Below are positions 35,994 to 47,641 of a stretch of 64,000 nt of DNA, piece after piece. The notes below the pieces were generated by a model. It had not been told where the DNA came from. It saw only the letters and a program-made list of their open reading frames with translations, and did not search any database. Positions within the stretch are counted from its first letter, which is position 1; every line of letters starts with the position of its first letter. The position numbers were made by a program, and so were the translations under genes. The DNA is from Batkoa obscura (taxonomy: Eukaryota; Entomophthoromycota; Entomophthoromycetes; Entomophthorales; Batkoaceae), in NCBI GenBank assembly GCA_030770535.1, contig JASVEC010000018.1:186001-250000 (forward strand). Direction: 5' to 3'.

Positions 35994-36512
35994 TTTATTT
36001 AAAAATACTGATCTCATTTGTTTAGGTTGATTTGATACTAATAGCTCAATAAGTTAAGGTTTATTAAAATTATCAACATTACATGAAGCACATGTTGATA
36101 AATTTGCAAAGCAATTTTTAAAGGTTATTTCTTTAGTGCTAAATACTAAAAGAATCCACATTAGTACTATAGGTTATGTTATTAAAGCATTAGCAGAAGA
36201 GTTTAGTTTTAACATAAATAAAATTAATGACATCACTAGTAATAATTTGTGTGAATGTAGTTTTAGAAATTGAATTAAAGTTTCTACTTTCTTTGATCTT
36301 ATAATGGTTTTTTTATTTTTTAATATTTTTTTCAAATCTTAAAGTAATTAAAATTAAAGACTTTAAACTGGGGGACATTAGATTTTAAAACTCCTTGTGC
36401 ATTTACTCCCTCTTTGTTACTTGTTACGTCTAATATGTTTGATATTAATAATGGGAATTATATTAAGCTTAAAAACACCCCATTATTAACCTGGATAGGG
36501 TTACAAATATGC

Positions 36513-36808
36513 TGGGGTTTAAATCATTATAACTTTTATCGTTTTTCTTATTAATTAATATTAAATAATTTATTATTATTTGTATTAGATCTTAACGTTT
36601 CAAGTTTTACTTTTAGATTCTTCATTTTTATAACCTTTAGTATATCAATAAGTTATCAAACATGAAACATATTGTTCAAAATAGTATAGAAGATTATTCT
36701 AATGATAGAATAATAAAATTGACTATTTTATGAGCCTATTCTGTGTTACTCTTCCTCATTTTTTAAAAAATTAGTGTGATCTTTTTTACAAAAAACTAAT
36801 CTTATACA
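36513..36808. other. Intergenic region with no gene seen
   Basis: AT-rich, no coding signal. Confidence 0.4.
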
Positions 36809-36914
36809 ATTGGGGATGTTTTTTTTGGCTTTATTACTTTTTCTATCTTTTGAGCGCTATTTGAGTGGAAAATTTTTTAGTAAAACTCTTAAATACAAAA
36901 GTACACCCCCATAT
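36809..36914 (+). mobile_element. MITE copy
   Basis: ATTGGGGATGT to ACACCCCCATA. Confidence 0.83.
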
Positions 36915-37311
36915 CAATATTTTTTCATCTTGTAATTGATGTAAATTTATATTATAAGCCCAATTTCAATTAATCAAGTTAATCTCTAAATGTAAGATCA
37001 GTTTTATTAGCTGAAATTCATTAAGTATAGTTAAGGCGAAAAGTTTCAAATATAAATAAAATTGCCTGGCATCAATGTGTTAAATTAACTTAATACTGTG
37101 TTTTTCAATAGAAAACTAAAAATATCCTTTATCAAATTCTCATATACTTAATTTCAATTGTCATTGTAATATTCTTTTTTGTCTATAATTTTAATTAACA
37201 AATCATCGAACTAATTTATAGGCATGACTCTAATACTTCTTTAATTATAGTTTGTTTTAAACTATCTTAATCATATTAAATAAAAGTAGTAGTATTATAT
37301 ATATATGAGGA
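36915..37311. other. Intergenic region with no gene seen
   Basis: Nothing recognisable between two MITEs. Confidence 0.4.
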
Positions 37312-37402
37312 TGTTTTTTTGATTTTATCACTTTTTCGATTCCTGGAATACTATTTGAGTGGAAAAATTACTAATAAAATCCTTAAAAAGACATCCCTAT
37401 AT
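37312..37402 (+). mobile_element. Short MITE copy
   Basis: TATGAGGATGT to ACATCCCTATA; about 15 bases shorter than the rest. Confidence 0.75.
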
Positions 37403-37591
37403 TTACTATAATTAATCACTTTGTGAGCTTTAAGTAAAACTCTAAATATGATGAAGTCTCAGTTTTAGTCCCTTCTCAACTCTACTTAATGATAGGAGTT
37501 CATAGCTTTTTTATCAGCATACCATCTACAAGCGACTTGATCATAATACTCTCATTTTTTAAAAAAAAAAAAGCTTATTGAATACTCTATC

Positions 37592-37831
37592 TTGAATAAA
37601 GATAAACAAAATCTCAATACCATTATTATTATCTCAGGCACAACCTTTCATTCTTCTGATCTCCACAATTATCTCTTAGGCCATTCACTTGGGTATTGCT
37701 TTTATGGTCACGATTGTAAGATTAATCATGACTCTCATTTTACCATTTTGTACCCATGTTGTTTTGTAAAAATTGAAGCAATTGTTAGCTTTCCAGACTC
37801 TGTTGAATCTATTAATAATAGATTAAAATAG
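37592..37831 (+). pseudogene. Possible relic of an alpha/beta hydrolase gene
   Basis: A 79-codon frame in which LLGHSLGYCFYGHD recalls the nucleophile elbow and the GDHD block of the hydrolase at 12439 brought close together, and the end SVESINNRLK matches that gene's SIEWINNRL at DNA level (a shared ATTAATAATAGATTA). The middle of the ancestral gene is missing. Weak evidence; it may be coincidence. Confidence 0.35.
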
Positions 37832-37849
37832 ATTAAGTTGTATACAGTA

Positions 37850-38381
37850 ATGATACATTAGATTGTTTTAAAGTAAAGCGGTAACTTTTTTGTAATCTTA
37901 AATATTTTCTAGAATATTGGTGGCATTGTTTAGATAGTAAAATTGTATAAACGAAAGTGAAGCTGAAATGAAGTGAATTTTTAGTTGTTGATGAATTTGT
38001 AATTAAGAAAAGTTGTAAAATTTAGAATGTTTTTGAAGCATCTGTTGAAGCAATAACATTAATATGAAAATTAGAATTTAGGGATATGTCATTTAGTTGC
38101 TATATGATAAGTTACAAAATTAAAGATATGAAGTTTATCACATAAATTAAGTCTAATAGATCAATCCTAGATGTTGATAAAATAAAGCTATAAAATCATT
38201 TTTATCATCTCATTTATTTGTATTATATCATATCATTTAAGTTAAAATTGCTAAGCTTATTGTAGCTGGTTATAATGCTTTATGATACTATTAAACAAGG
38301 ATAACCATCTTGTTTTAATCAAAGTTCAAGTTTTAACTAAAACACATTATAGTGAGATGTGTAACTATATAACTTTTCTTA
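37850..38381. other. Upstream DNA of an F-box relic
   Basis: No gene. Resembles the DNA upstream of the intact F-box gene (about 2820-3070). Confidence 0.4.
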
Positions 38382-39562
38382 TTGTTTTGTAATTCTTATA
38401 TAAAAATAAAGTTTGATCAACTACCAAGTGATTTACTATACAAGGTATTTAAGCAAGTCAATTTAAGAGAGTTTTTGAATCTACATTTATCAGGCAAAGT
38501 CTTATTGAATATTACAAACAAGGGTATAGAATATAAAATAATACATTCAAAATACATTACAGAAGACTTTGAAGAAAATAAAAGAAATGTATACAAAACT
38601 TTAAAGTGTGAGAACCTTATCAAATATCAACAAAAATTTATTTTAAAAAACAGAGCCGTAATCAAGCATTTGAAAGTAAGTAATGATAATATTGAATATA
38701 TAAATCACTGCACAAATCTAATATCTATAATCTACAATGACACTAAGTATACTCATATTTCTGACGATAGAATTAAAGTTCCAATACCAAAGTTAGAAAG
38801 GTTATTTATACATCTCTATTGTAATATCTGTTCATCCCTATTAAATTTATTTAAAAAATCTTTGGATCAAGTTAATATTGTAGATTTTATCTTTAAATCT
38901 GAGAGTATAAAGGACATCATGGAATGTTTGAATCTAAATAAAGTTAGACATCTTAAGATATTATATCGAGATAGATTATATTCTGGTAGAATAAATAGAA
39001 TCAAAGTGGGATTTATCGACTCAAAAGAATTATTTATAGAATTGTTCATTATATGAATTATACTGGATTCGGTCCGAACACAAACTTTACTTGTTTAGAA
39101 TTAGAAATAAAAGGTATTCTTCGGAACAAATTTAATATTAATGACTTTAGTGACCTTAATAAATTGAGAAGTATAAAGCTTCTTGATCTTTTAATCTCTT
39201 TTTTAAAGTTAAAAAATAAGGATAGCTTGATTTTACCTAAAAAACCAACCTTGTTACTCTAGAAAGCCTTAATGCATCGGAATAAATGAACTATGGTTTA
39301 TTGAATTTCTAACATTAAGAGAAGCATACGTTGGAGAAGTATCAAAAAGGTTTTTGCAAACAGTCTTCTTGATGTCAAACATTCAAAAAATTCATGTCTT
39401 AAAGCAATTATGATTGAAAATTCTATATTAGAAAACATTGAGTCCAAAATTAACTATGAGCTTACTACTTCTTTACTTATTAAATTAGATGCAATTGTGA
39501 TTAATTGGAGGCCTTATAATAGGCTTATAGAAATCCCATTATTGACTTGGCTAAGCTTATGA
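38382..39562 (+). pseudogene. Decayed F-box gene, N-terminal half still open
   Basis: The frame 38382-39056 (224 codons) covers the F-box (IKFDQLPSDLLYKVFKQVN) and the following region, with the family ATG changed to ATA, so translation would have to begin upstream at 38382. After 39056 the frame breaks and continues in other frames (39053-39262), with a recognisable end LTWLSL near 39545-39562. Several breaks. A truncated F-box protein of about 220 residues remains conceivable. Confidence 0.75.
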
Positions 39563-40789
39563 ATAAGTTAGCATCGAACTAATTATCCTTTTTGTTATAT
39601 CTGCTTTAATAAGTATTTATCTCCCATATCACGTTTTTTTATTACAATATATTTTAATAAATTTAAATCTATTTGAGCTTTTTCTTATACAATAATTTTT
39701 ACTATATAATAGGTTTAGTGGTCAAATGCATTACCTCTGAGGTAACATAAAAAATTAGTTTTTATTTATGTTATGTTGTTGATTATTTACATTTGAGTAT
39801 TATTAATTCAGTTTTTATGAATTATAATACTGTTGATTATAAATAAATAGCTAACATAAAATTTGAATCTCATAAAAATTCTAACCTTATATTGCACTAA
39901 TTTTTATGTAATATTAATAACGTTTATTTAACTATTCTTTATTAATTAAAATAAATAAATTTTTATATCAATAAAACAAATGATAGCAAGACTCTTCACT
40001 ATATTTAAACTATAAAATAAGAGCATTAATATATTAAAATATACTTTGTAATTTAAGTCAAAAGAAATCACCATTCCATAGCACACAAATAATGTAAAAC
40101 AAAGAATAAGTTTTAATTTACTATATTTGGTAAGTTTATTTTTATATTTTTTATCAAATCAAATCAAAGTTAACTAGTCATAACTCTATTACTTTTCTAT
40201 CAACATCTACACCCGTTTGGACCATTCGATCGTCCTCAATTCTACTTTTAGCTTTCTAGGTCACATACAAAAATCATCTATTTATCCTTTAGTCACCTAG
40301 TTATATATAGAAATCGGAGATTATTTACATTTAGTTTTTGAACCTGTATATTAAATAGTAATAAATTTATGATATTAAAGTAAGGTGAGTAGCTAAAGAA
40401 ATTATGAAAACTATCATTTTAAGGAAAAAAATAGCTTGAACAAAAACACTATATTAAAAGATGAAATTAAATGAATGTTCTTAATCCTAACCTCAACTCT
40501 AATCAATATACTTAAATAAATCGCAGGATAGTACTCTAAATATTCTTTTAAAATTCCAATCAATTTTTATTTTATAGCATAAAATAATCCTTTATCAAAA
40601 TTTTGTTTGGACTTTTACTTATTTCATTTTAATACTGTATCACTCCTTTTATAATTTAAATTAGGGGATTGAGTTGTAAAAAAGGGTCTTTTAATAAATT
40701 TTCAAGGGTGGTAACTTCAATGAAAAGTATGTATTTACATGTGTGTCTCTTATTGATAGAATGATAAAATACAAGAATAAAAATATAGG
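39563..40789. other. Long AT-rich region with no gene seen
   Basis: About 1.2 kb with no recognisable gene, RNA or repeat of the families in this window. Confidence 0.5.
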
Positions 40790-40895
40790 ATATGGGAGTG
40801 TTTTTTTTGACTTCATTATTTTTTCCATTTTTAAGCGCTATTTAAGCGGAAAAATTGTTAGTAAAATTGTTAGACACAAAATACATTCCCATATG
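40790..40895 (+). mobile_element. MITE copy
   Basis: TATGGGAGTGT to ACATTCCCATA. Lies 55 bases from the next copy in opposite orientation. Confidence 0.87.
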
Positions 40896-40950
40896 CTATA
40901 CATGTAAGTTTAATACTTTCAATGGAGAAGATAAGTGTAACAACGATCAC

Positions 40951-41056
40951 ACATGGGGATGTATTTTTTTGTTTAAGGATTTTGCAACAACTTTTCCACT
41001 CAAATAGCGCTTAAAAGATAGAAAAAGTGATGAAGCCAAAAAAACACCCCCATATG
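40951..41056 (-). mobile_element. MITE copy, reverse orientation
   Basis: CATGGGGATGT to ACACCCCCATA; head-to-head neighbour of the copy at 40790. Confidence 0.85.
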
Positions 41057-41171
41057 TTATTGATCGATAGTGCTTGTACTTTTTTAACTTATCTAAAGGT
41101 ATAAAAAAACAATGCGATACTTGTTTAAATGATTAGAAATTGTTTTCTTATTTTTTTGTATTTTTTATAAG

Positions 41172-42087
41172 AACGAAGATTTGTCAATTGCCAAGTGATC
41201 TATTATTTGAGATATTCAATGTATATTGAAGATAACCTTGATGATGATACAGGGATTGTAGATAAAAGATCAACCTAAGTAAGGTTTATTAAGTACCAAA
41301 AAGAATTTATATTGAAAAATAGAGAAATGTTGCAACATTTAACTGTAGATACTTATATCATTGATTGTATAAAATACTGTCCAAATTTAAAAGCTATTAC
41401 TTTTCGTAGCTTTATGTGTTGGTGTATTCATAAAGACGAAATTCAAACCTATTTGCCAAAATTGAAAAGGTTATTTATATGCACTAATCAAGTTAGTTCG
41501 ACTTCAATATTAAATTTATTCAAAAAGTATACAGGTCAAATCGAGCTTTTGGCTATTAATTGCAAATCTGGTGTCATAAAGGAATTGATCAAAGATTTGG
41601 GCTCAAATAAAGTAAAGTCTCTTAAGAGGTTTTACTAGACTAGATTAGATTTAGATAAACTAGATAAAGTTAAAGAAGGGTTTATTAAATAATACTATTA
41701 TATGTAAAATTAGGGCTTTATATTCATGCAAATGGCAAGTTTGATTCAAATATAAACTTTACTTGTTTAAAACTAGAAGTTAAAGGTATATTTGAAAACT
41801 AGTTCAATATAAATGACTTGGGTGGCCTCATTAAACTGGAAAACATAAAGTTATAGATGAGTCTCTTAATTTTTTAAAGTTAGGTAGTAAAGATATTTTA
41901 AGTATTTTAAAAAGTGTGAAGTATGTTAATTGAATCGCAATTGAATATACTTAAGGACAAAAATTTTGATGTAAATTGTAAGCTTATTATCTCTTTATTA
42001 CTTATTATGCCTAGTATATCTAATATTAATAACAAATTTTATGACAAACTTAAAAGCACCCCGCTATTAGCTTGGTTGAGCTCATAA
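41172..42087 (+). pseudogene. Decayed F-box gene, internally shortened
   Basis: Starts with CGAAGATTTGTCAATTGCC, equal to the FDQLPSDLL coding start without its ATG. The part after the F-box start is missing, so the frame jumps from LLFEIFN to the YIEDNLDDDTG region. A 108-codon open stretch at 41312-41638 matches the middle of the intact protein (IKYCPNLKAIT and KSGVIKELIKDL). The end, PLLAWLSS near 42060-42087, is in another frame. Not functional. Confidence 0.7.
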
Positions 42088-42171
42088 ATAAGCTAATGCT
42101 TTATTCATAATAGTTTTATATTATATTTTCTATCAATGAATTTCTATTTTTTCATTTTTTTTCGGTCATTT

Positions 42172-42280
42172 ATATATGGGGATGTATTTTTATGTTTAAG
42201 AATTTTACTAACAAATTTTCCATTCAAATAGTGTTTAAAAGATAGAAAAAGTAATGAAGCCAAAAAAACAGCCCCATATT
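42172..42280 (-). mobile_element. MITE copy, reverse orientation
   Basis: TATGGGGATGT to ACAGCCCCATA. Confidence 0.85.
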
Positions 42281-44161
42281 TTAAATTTTAATTTTGAAAT
42301 ATTTCTTCTTTTATAATAACTCTCTACATCCAACAATCATTAAACAGCCAAACCATTATACAAATCAATGTAAAATTGAATTATGCTACGCTATTCCCCT
42401 TCACCTTCTAAAAAGTCAATACTGTTTTTTTCTAGAAAAGACTAATACTATTGTGTAACAGTCATATTAATAAAATAGCTATTTACCTAAATACCCTTCT
42501 CAAAATATTTAGTTTTTATATTAGTTTTCTAGGGCAACTTACAACTAGATGTTATCTATATATTTTAATTTGGAGGCTTTTTTTAAATATGAATCTAAGG
42601 GCTATATTCTCTTTTGTATCTTTAGTTTTATATCAAACATATTCAACTTTAAATTAAAAACAAAGACACCTAACTACAAGCTCTTCTAGGACAAAATTAT
42701 TCTCAAAATGAAGTGCTATTTTAAATAAAAAATTCAATTTTTTAAACAATAAACTTGTCATATAATAAGTTAATTGCAACATTAAAAAAGCTCTTAAAAA
42801 TACTATATATATCCTTCATTTAGTTTTCTTATTATTATACAAATATATTAATATTAAAATCATTAATGAGAACCATATAATGCTTATGCTAAGTATAGGT
42901 TGTAGTAATTTAAATTGTTTATGATTTCAAGTAAAAACAAACTATTCTAACTTATATTAATCAATATAAAATAGTAATATGATAATTAATAAATTGAATT
43001 AATCAATTTATCCGCTAAGTGGACTTCAAGTATGATAAAATTCCCATTCCACATTTTCTTAACCCTTAACTTTCCATTTATTATTTCTATTAAAATAGTT
43101 TAGCATACACAACTTTATATTTATCCTTTTTAAAATGACAGAAGGTGGAAATTTCAATCAAAAAAGTGCACCAATGAAACTAAAATTTGTTATTTAAAAC
43201 TCGAATTTGCTAACAATTGAATAATGTTGGAAATGGTGATTTTAATGAGCTTATAGTGTTGAGATCATTTGACTTAAAATTAAAAACCTTTTGCAATTCT
43301 GCTTTAGTTTTGTCTCATTTTTATATTAGTAATTTTAAAATATTTAAACCACTCATGATAAATAGATAAAATTGCGTCTTTATTATCACTACTATAATAC
43401 TACAAGGCTATAGCATATTAGTATCGATTCATAACAATAAAAAACAAAATCTATTACATTAATTTATTTCAACTCATCATCATTATAAAGCAATTGATGC
43501 GTATTTCTAATACGAAAATCAATCTATATTATCTAATTTAAGGACATTTGTTAATTATTAGGAAACTAACGAATACCTATAGAATAAATAAATGTAACAA
43601 TTTAATTGGCCTCTAAAATTAGAAGCTTGTTTAATTGGTTTTTTTAAGTAGTCGTAATTTTTAAGTAAGAAAGTTGTGTGATGAAACTGAACTAATTAAA
43701 GGAGAATTAAGAAGATGATCGGAGTTTCATTTGATATATTTTTAAAGTTTTGATGTATTTTTAGAAAAATTTTCTAAGGTAACGAATGAAATAAAAATGA
43801 ATCAACCTAAGCTAAGAATAATTTTTGATTAAAGTGGCTTAAAATTGTAGTTGGAAACTAAAATCAAAATTAGGCTAATTCAACATCTTTACTTTTTATT
43901 CTTTTTATTTGAAATTTTTATTAAAGCTAGTTAATATTTATTTATTTTATAAGATATCAATAGCTATCCTTAGTCCAATCCAACTTTTACATTCTATTGT
44001 TCAATTTATATTATATTGAAGAACCGTAAAGTAACGCTCTTAACTTATTACTCAGTATTTAAGGCTATATAAATAGGCTAAAGTTTTCCAGTTTTTTTCG
44101 ATCATCACTATTTATCTGATAATTATCACTTACATCTTATTTTACTATAACTCAATTTAAT
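42281..44161. other. Long AT-rich region with no gene seen
   Basis: About 1.9 kb without credible coding frames; the short plus frame at 42451-42657 has no family features. A TATA-like CTATATAAATAGG at about 44065-44077 serves the gene at 44162. Confidence 0.5.
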
Positions 44162-44986
44162 ATGGCAAAATCGATTGTGTCTTTTAACCCAACAAGCATG
44201 AACTATCATGATCACCCCTTAACACAAAGCACAGCCAACGCTACCACTTACTCGAATGAAAACATGGTGGTTAAAGAAATGGTGAAATTTGCCCATTTTT
44301 CAGTACGACCAACTCGAAGTCCATCATTAAATTCATATTTACTTAATACCAATTTATACAATACACCTAGAATTGAACCACAAAAAAGATTTATTGTTTA
44401 TCTGGAACCTAATAAACAGTCCAAATTATATCAGTCTATCTTAAAGTTTTACCGTCTTAGCCATTTACACTTTGGTGCTAATGAAGCTCATCTTTATCAT
44501 CCTCATTGCTCAATGACTGGCTTTATTTCGATCGATACGATTCAATCTTATAATTTGATCAATTCAATAGTAGCAACACTCAAAAGTTATAAGGAATCAG
44601 CTTATTCTGCTATAGTACCTAATGTTAATGGAATTGAACTGTTACCAACTAAAAGAAAAGTTAATTTATCAATTGAAGCGCCGTTTAATTTGCATAACTT
44701 GGTAGAGAATATAGTCAATAACTGCAGCACAATCACCAAGGTACGAGCTAAGCCTTTGCATCATATTTCTTTGGCTTATCTTAATAAGCATGTGATTACA
44801 AATCAAAAGCTAGATGATGCAGAACTTAAGGCATTAGATACACTTGCTAAAGCAACGGTTAATTTGAGCGAAGTTAATGATAATAGCTTAAAATGGGATA
44901 TCGCATTTTATGAACAAACTTATCAATCCAAGCATTTGTATGAGTCTCATCAGTTTAAAGAGTTGTACCGCTTCTCTTTGACTTAA
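44162..44986 (+). CDS. Possible 2H phosphoesterase-superfamily protein
   Basis: A single-exon 274-residue protein. Two His-x-Ser motifs are visible: H115-C-S117 in HPHCSMTGF and H201-I-S203 in PLHHISLAY, about 86 residues apart, each followed by hydrophobic residues as in beta strands. That is the hallmark of the 2H fold (tRNA ligase CPD domain, LigT, UBASH3-type). If so, it could hydrolyse 2',3'-cyclic phosphates or similar nucleotides. The first 70 residues are Ser/Thr/Asn-rich and probably disordered. No signal peptide. A TATA-like box lies ~90 bases upstream. The family call rests on motifs alone. Confidence 0.6.
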   Translation: MAKSIVSFNPTSMNYHDHPLTQSTANATTYSNENMVVKEMVKFAHFSVRPTRSPSLNSYLLNTNLYNTPRIEPQKRFIVYLEPNKQSKLYQSILKFYRLSHLHFGANEAHLYHPHCSMTGFISIDTIQSYNLINSIVATLKSYKESAYSAIVPNVNGIELLPTKRKVNLSIEAPFNLHNLVENIVNNCSTITKVRAKPLHHISLAYLNKHVITNQKLDDAELKALDTLAKATVNLSEVNDNSLKWDIAFYEQTYQSKHLYESHQFKELYRFSLT

Positions 44987-46450
44987 TTAAGAATAATGTT
45001 TTTTCTTTAGAAATCTGTTTGGTTGTTTTTTGTAGGGTCCATTATACAATGGACTACTTTTAGTGTTTTTATATTTATTTTTTAATAAATTTGATTGTTT
45101 TTTTGATATTTAGCACTTTTATTTTAAAGATTTTTTGTGGGCTTTTTGGGAACACTCCTATTCTGGATTTTTCTTTGATTCACTATTTCTATTTATACAC
45201 ACCAACAACTGCTCAATTGGATCATCACGCTTTTTTGGCTAAGTTTATAATTAAACCGATAGCTTTGAACAAGCTGAGGGTTGTTTTAAGTGGTTTTTAA
45301 TAGTAACATCAATTATTTTTATTAATTATAAAACATCTATTTAACAATATTAATATATATAATTATACTATCATTTAAAAATACAATAAAATATAGAGTT
45401 TCTTCTTGATACTCTTTAACACCTGTTTTTATCCCCACTCTAATAGTTAAATATAAAAGCCTTGATTTTTGTCTTGGCAGCTTTATAACAGAAATTGTCT
45501 GTTGCAATGAGATTTTTCTTTATAAGTAATTCACTAATATATTTTAGGCAATTATTTCTTCAATTAGATTTTTTACTTTATTCATAAAATCAGTTACCAA
45601 CTTGCTAGTTTTATTAAAGCTTGCTTGTACTTTACTATTCATTATATGCTTTTTTCTGTTATACTTGATATATGCCTTTTTTCTCGCGCTTTACAAATAA
45701 GTTTATAGATTTTATTTTTAAAATTTAAGTTCCGTTTAATATTATTTTTATAGAATTAAATTTACTAATTTAGTAATTTAATTAAATTAAATCTTTTTTT
45801 AGATTATTCGTTAAGGTGGTATGGGTTATTAAAAGATATAAAATATCAAAGACTCGAGTTGAGAGAAGAAAGGATTTAGATCAGATGTAAGATATTCGAA
45901 AGAAGCTTTAATGGAACATCTAAGACTAACAAAGATTTCCTATTAAATATAAATCCCCCTTCTGAAAGTTTGATTATTTTGTCTAGCAATAAGAAGAGTT
46001 ATTTATAGGGTGGTTTTTTCTACTATAATAATACATTTAAGAAGATATGTGTACTCCTGCTTTATATGACTAAATCGAGCTTTTGTGCTTATTAAGGTAC
46101 TCATAGTAATATAAATAATTCAATGTATAAGTTACTTCACTAAAATTATTAGAGCTTACTTTATTTTAAACAAATGTAAGAGTTGTTTTTGATGTAAGTA
46201 TTTTTAGTTATTGTGTAATTTTCTAATTTATATTGTTTCATAAATTTGATATCTTTTATTAACTTTGTAGCTTTCTAGTAGCTACTTTGTACTTATTTTA
46301 TAATAATCTGTATTATACAAAACCCTTAAATTTTTAATAGATTTTTTTCAAAAAAGCTCATAATAACTCTTTTAGACTTTACTTTATGAAATGTAATAAA
46401 ACATCAAACAGGAATTCGAATAGAAAACAAGTTATCAATGTAATAATCCA
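44987..46450. other. Intergenic region with no gene seen
   Basis: The plus frame at 45091-45300 is hydrophobic and T-rich, without family features. A faint resemblance to the F-box CLLNKG coding region near 46075 was not strong enough to call. Confidence 0.4.
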
Positions 46451-46506
46451 TTCATATTTTCATTAATAAAACATAAAACTTTATTATTTTAATAAGTTTA
46501 AAATCT

Positions 46507-47157
46507 TCATTGACCACCAAATTGAGCTTGCCCAAATTGAGCTTGACCTCCACCGAATTGATCTTGACCACCAAACTGAGCTTGACCAAATTGATCTTGA
46601 CCACCAAACTGAGCTTGACCTCCACCGAACTGATCTTGGCCTCCGCCAAATTGAGCTTGACCTCCACCAAATTGGCCTTGGCCTCCACCAAATTGAGCTT
46701 GACCTCCACCAAATTGGCCTTGGCCTCCACCAAATTGACCTTGGCCTCCACCAAGTTGACCTTGTCCAAAACCGGGTAGTCCGCCTCCAGCACCTCCACC
46801 AAATACAGTACTATCATCGATCACATCATCATAATATTCATTATCAGGGGGAAGTATTCTGCGGTTTTGGATACGACTAAAATCAATAGTAAAACGACGG
46901 CGTTTGCAATCTGTACCTTTACAGTTTTCATTGAATTTTTCAAGTGGTGGTAAGCCATCAACGCCTGCTGTGACACCTAATGCTCCAACAGGACCACCTG
47001 CTTGTTGGGGGTCAATGCCTTGTGGAAAACCTCCTTGTGGAAAACCTCCTTGTGGAAAGCCTCCTTGCTGAGCAGAAGCGCCAAATTGCGGAGAAGCAGG
47101 GATAGCATTTACAGATAAAGCTAGTAAAAGAGCAGGAATAAACTTATTTAAAGACAT
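46507..47157 (-). CDS. Secreted Gly/Gln-rich repeat protein
   Basis: 216 residues. Residues 1-21 are a signal peptide ending AIPA. A first repeat block has three GGFPQ units (about 33-47). The middle (about 75-120) is non-repetitive, with KRRR (candidate Kex2 site), an RFTIDFSR stretch and an acidic EYYDDVIDD. From about residue 130 there are around eleven units of the type QFGGGQ, alternating GQ, AQ and DQ. Such Gly/Gln repeats resemble structural or adhesive secreted proteins; the role is unknown. The repeats are shared at DNA level, so copy number likely varies. The minus-strand TATATAA near 47173 is very close to the ATG. A second open minus frame (46452-46817) is only a shadow of the repeat. 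Confidence 0.8.
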   Translation of the reverse strand: MSLNKFIPALLLALSVNAIPASPQFGASAQQGGFPQGGFPQGGFPQGIDPQQAGGPVGALGVTAGVDGLPPLEKFNENCKGTDCKRRRFTIDFSRIQNRRILPPDNEYYDDVIDDSTVFGGGAGGGLPGFGQGQLGGGQGQFGGGQGQFGGGQAQFGGGQGQFGGGQAQFGGGQDQFGGGQAQFGGQDQFGQAQFGGQDQFGGGQAQFGQAQFGGQ

Positions 47158-47641
47158 GATTTTATAGTAGTATTATATAGTCCAGGCACCCAGTGCGCGT
47201 TAGTTATAAATAAAATTGAAAAGTGATTTTTCATTTTGAAGAAAAGTTTTTTAGAATAGCTTATTTTTGATCTCCATTCATTCAATTAGCGATCTCTCTT
47301 AATCATCGACAATTTAATTTACTAATTTGACTTTTGAAGCTAAAAATTTTATCCACTAAAAATCAAATTTTAGATTTAAATGTTTAAAGTAAAATCGTGT
47401 AAAAATAATAAATAGTCTATAGTTTAAATTTTGAGTTATTCAAAAAAAAATACTAGCACTAATAGTTTTAAAATTCTAACAAGCTTTATAAAATCTACCT
47501 ATGATAATAGACTTGTATTGAATACTTTGAATGTCTGTCAACTTCTATTAAGCTCTAATAAAGATACAGTAATAGACTTATAAGTATTCTAAAAAAGCCG
47601 CTTAAGGCTACTTATGTATATTAAATTAATAGTTTATTTGT
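47158..47641. other. Intergenic region with no gene seen
   Basis: Lies between two minus-strand genes; no features beyond the presumed promoter of the repeat protein. Confidence 0.5.

Larger units (their letters stand above)
34979..36512 (+). pseudogene. Decayed F-box gene with two MITE insertions
   Basis: Begins ATGAAGTTTGATTAACTACT, the family start with an immediate stop. Recognisable blocks: LNESFDLCLLNKGI near 35045, INYCP near 35375, the LIQLPELKKLFIK block near 35445, a VCDSGDIKEVI match near 35565, and the tail TWIGL near 36495. MITEs sit at 35123-35230 and 35886-35993. Several frames are needed, so it is non-functional. The first MITE lies between bases equal to TTCAAA and TACAGTGAAGATG of the intact gene, showing a clean TA-type insertion. 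Confidence 0.75.

Noticed and set aside
45091-45300. Hydrophobic 69-codon frame
   Set aside because: T-rich sequence always gives Phe/Leu-rich frames; no family features.
46020-46160. Possible sixth F-box relic
   Set aside because: Only a short resemblance to the CLLNKG coding region; nothing colinear beyond it.
46452-46817. Val/Leu/Lys-rich minus-strand frame and its plus-strand counterpart
   Set aside because: Out-of-frame readings of the Gly/Gln repeat; the in-frame gene has a signal peptide and a complete start.
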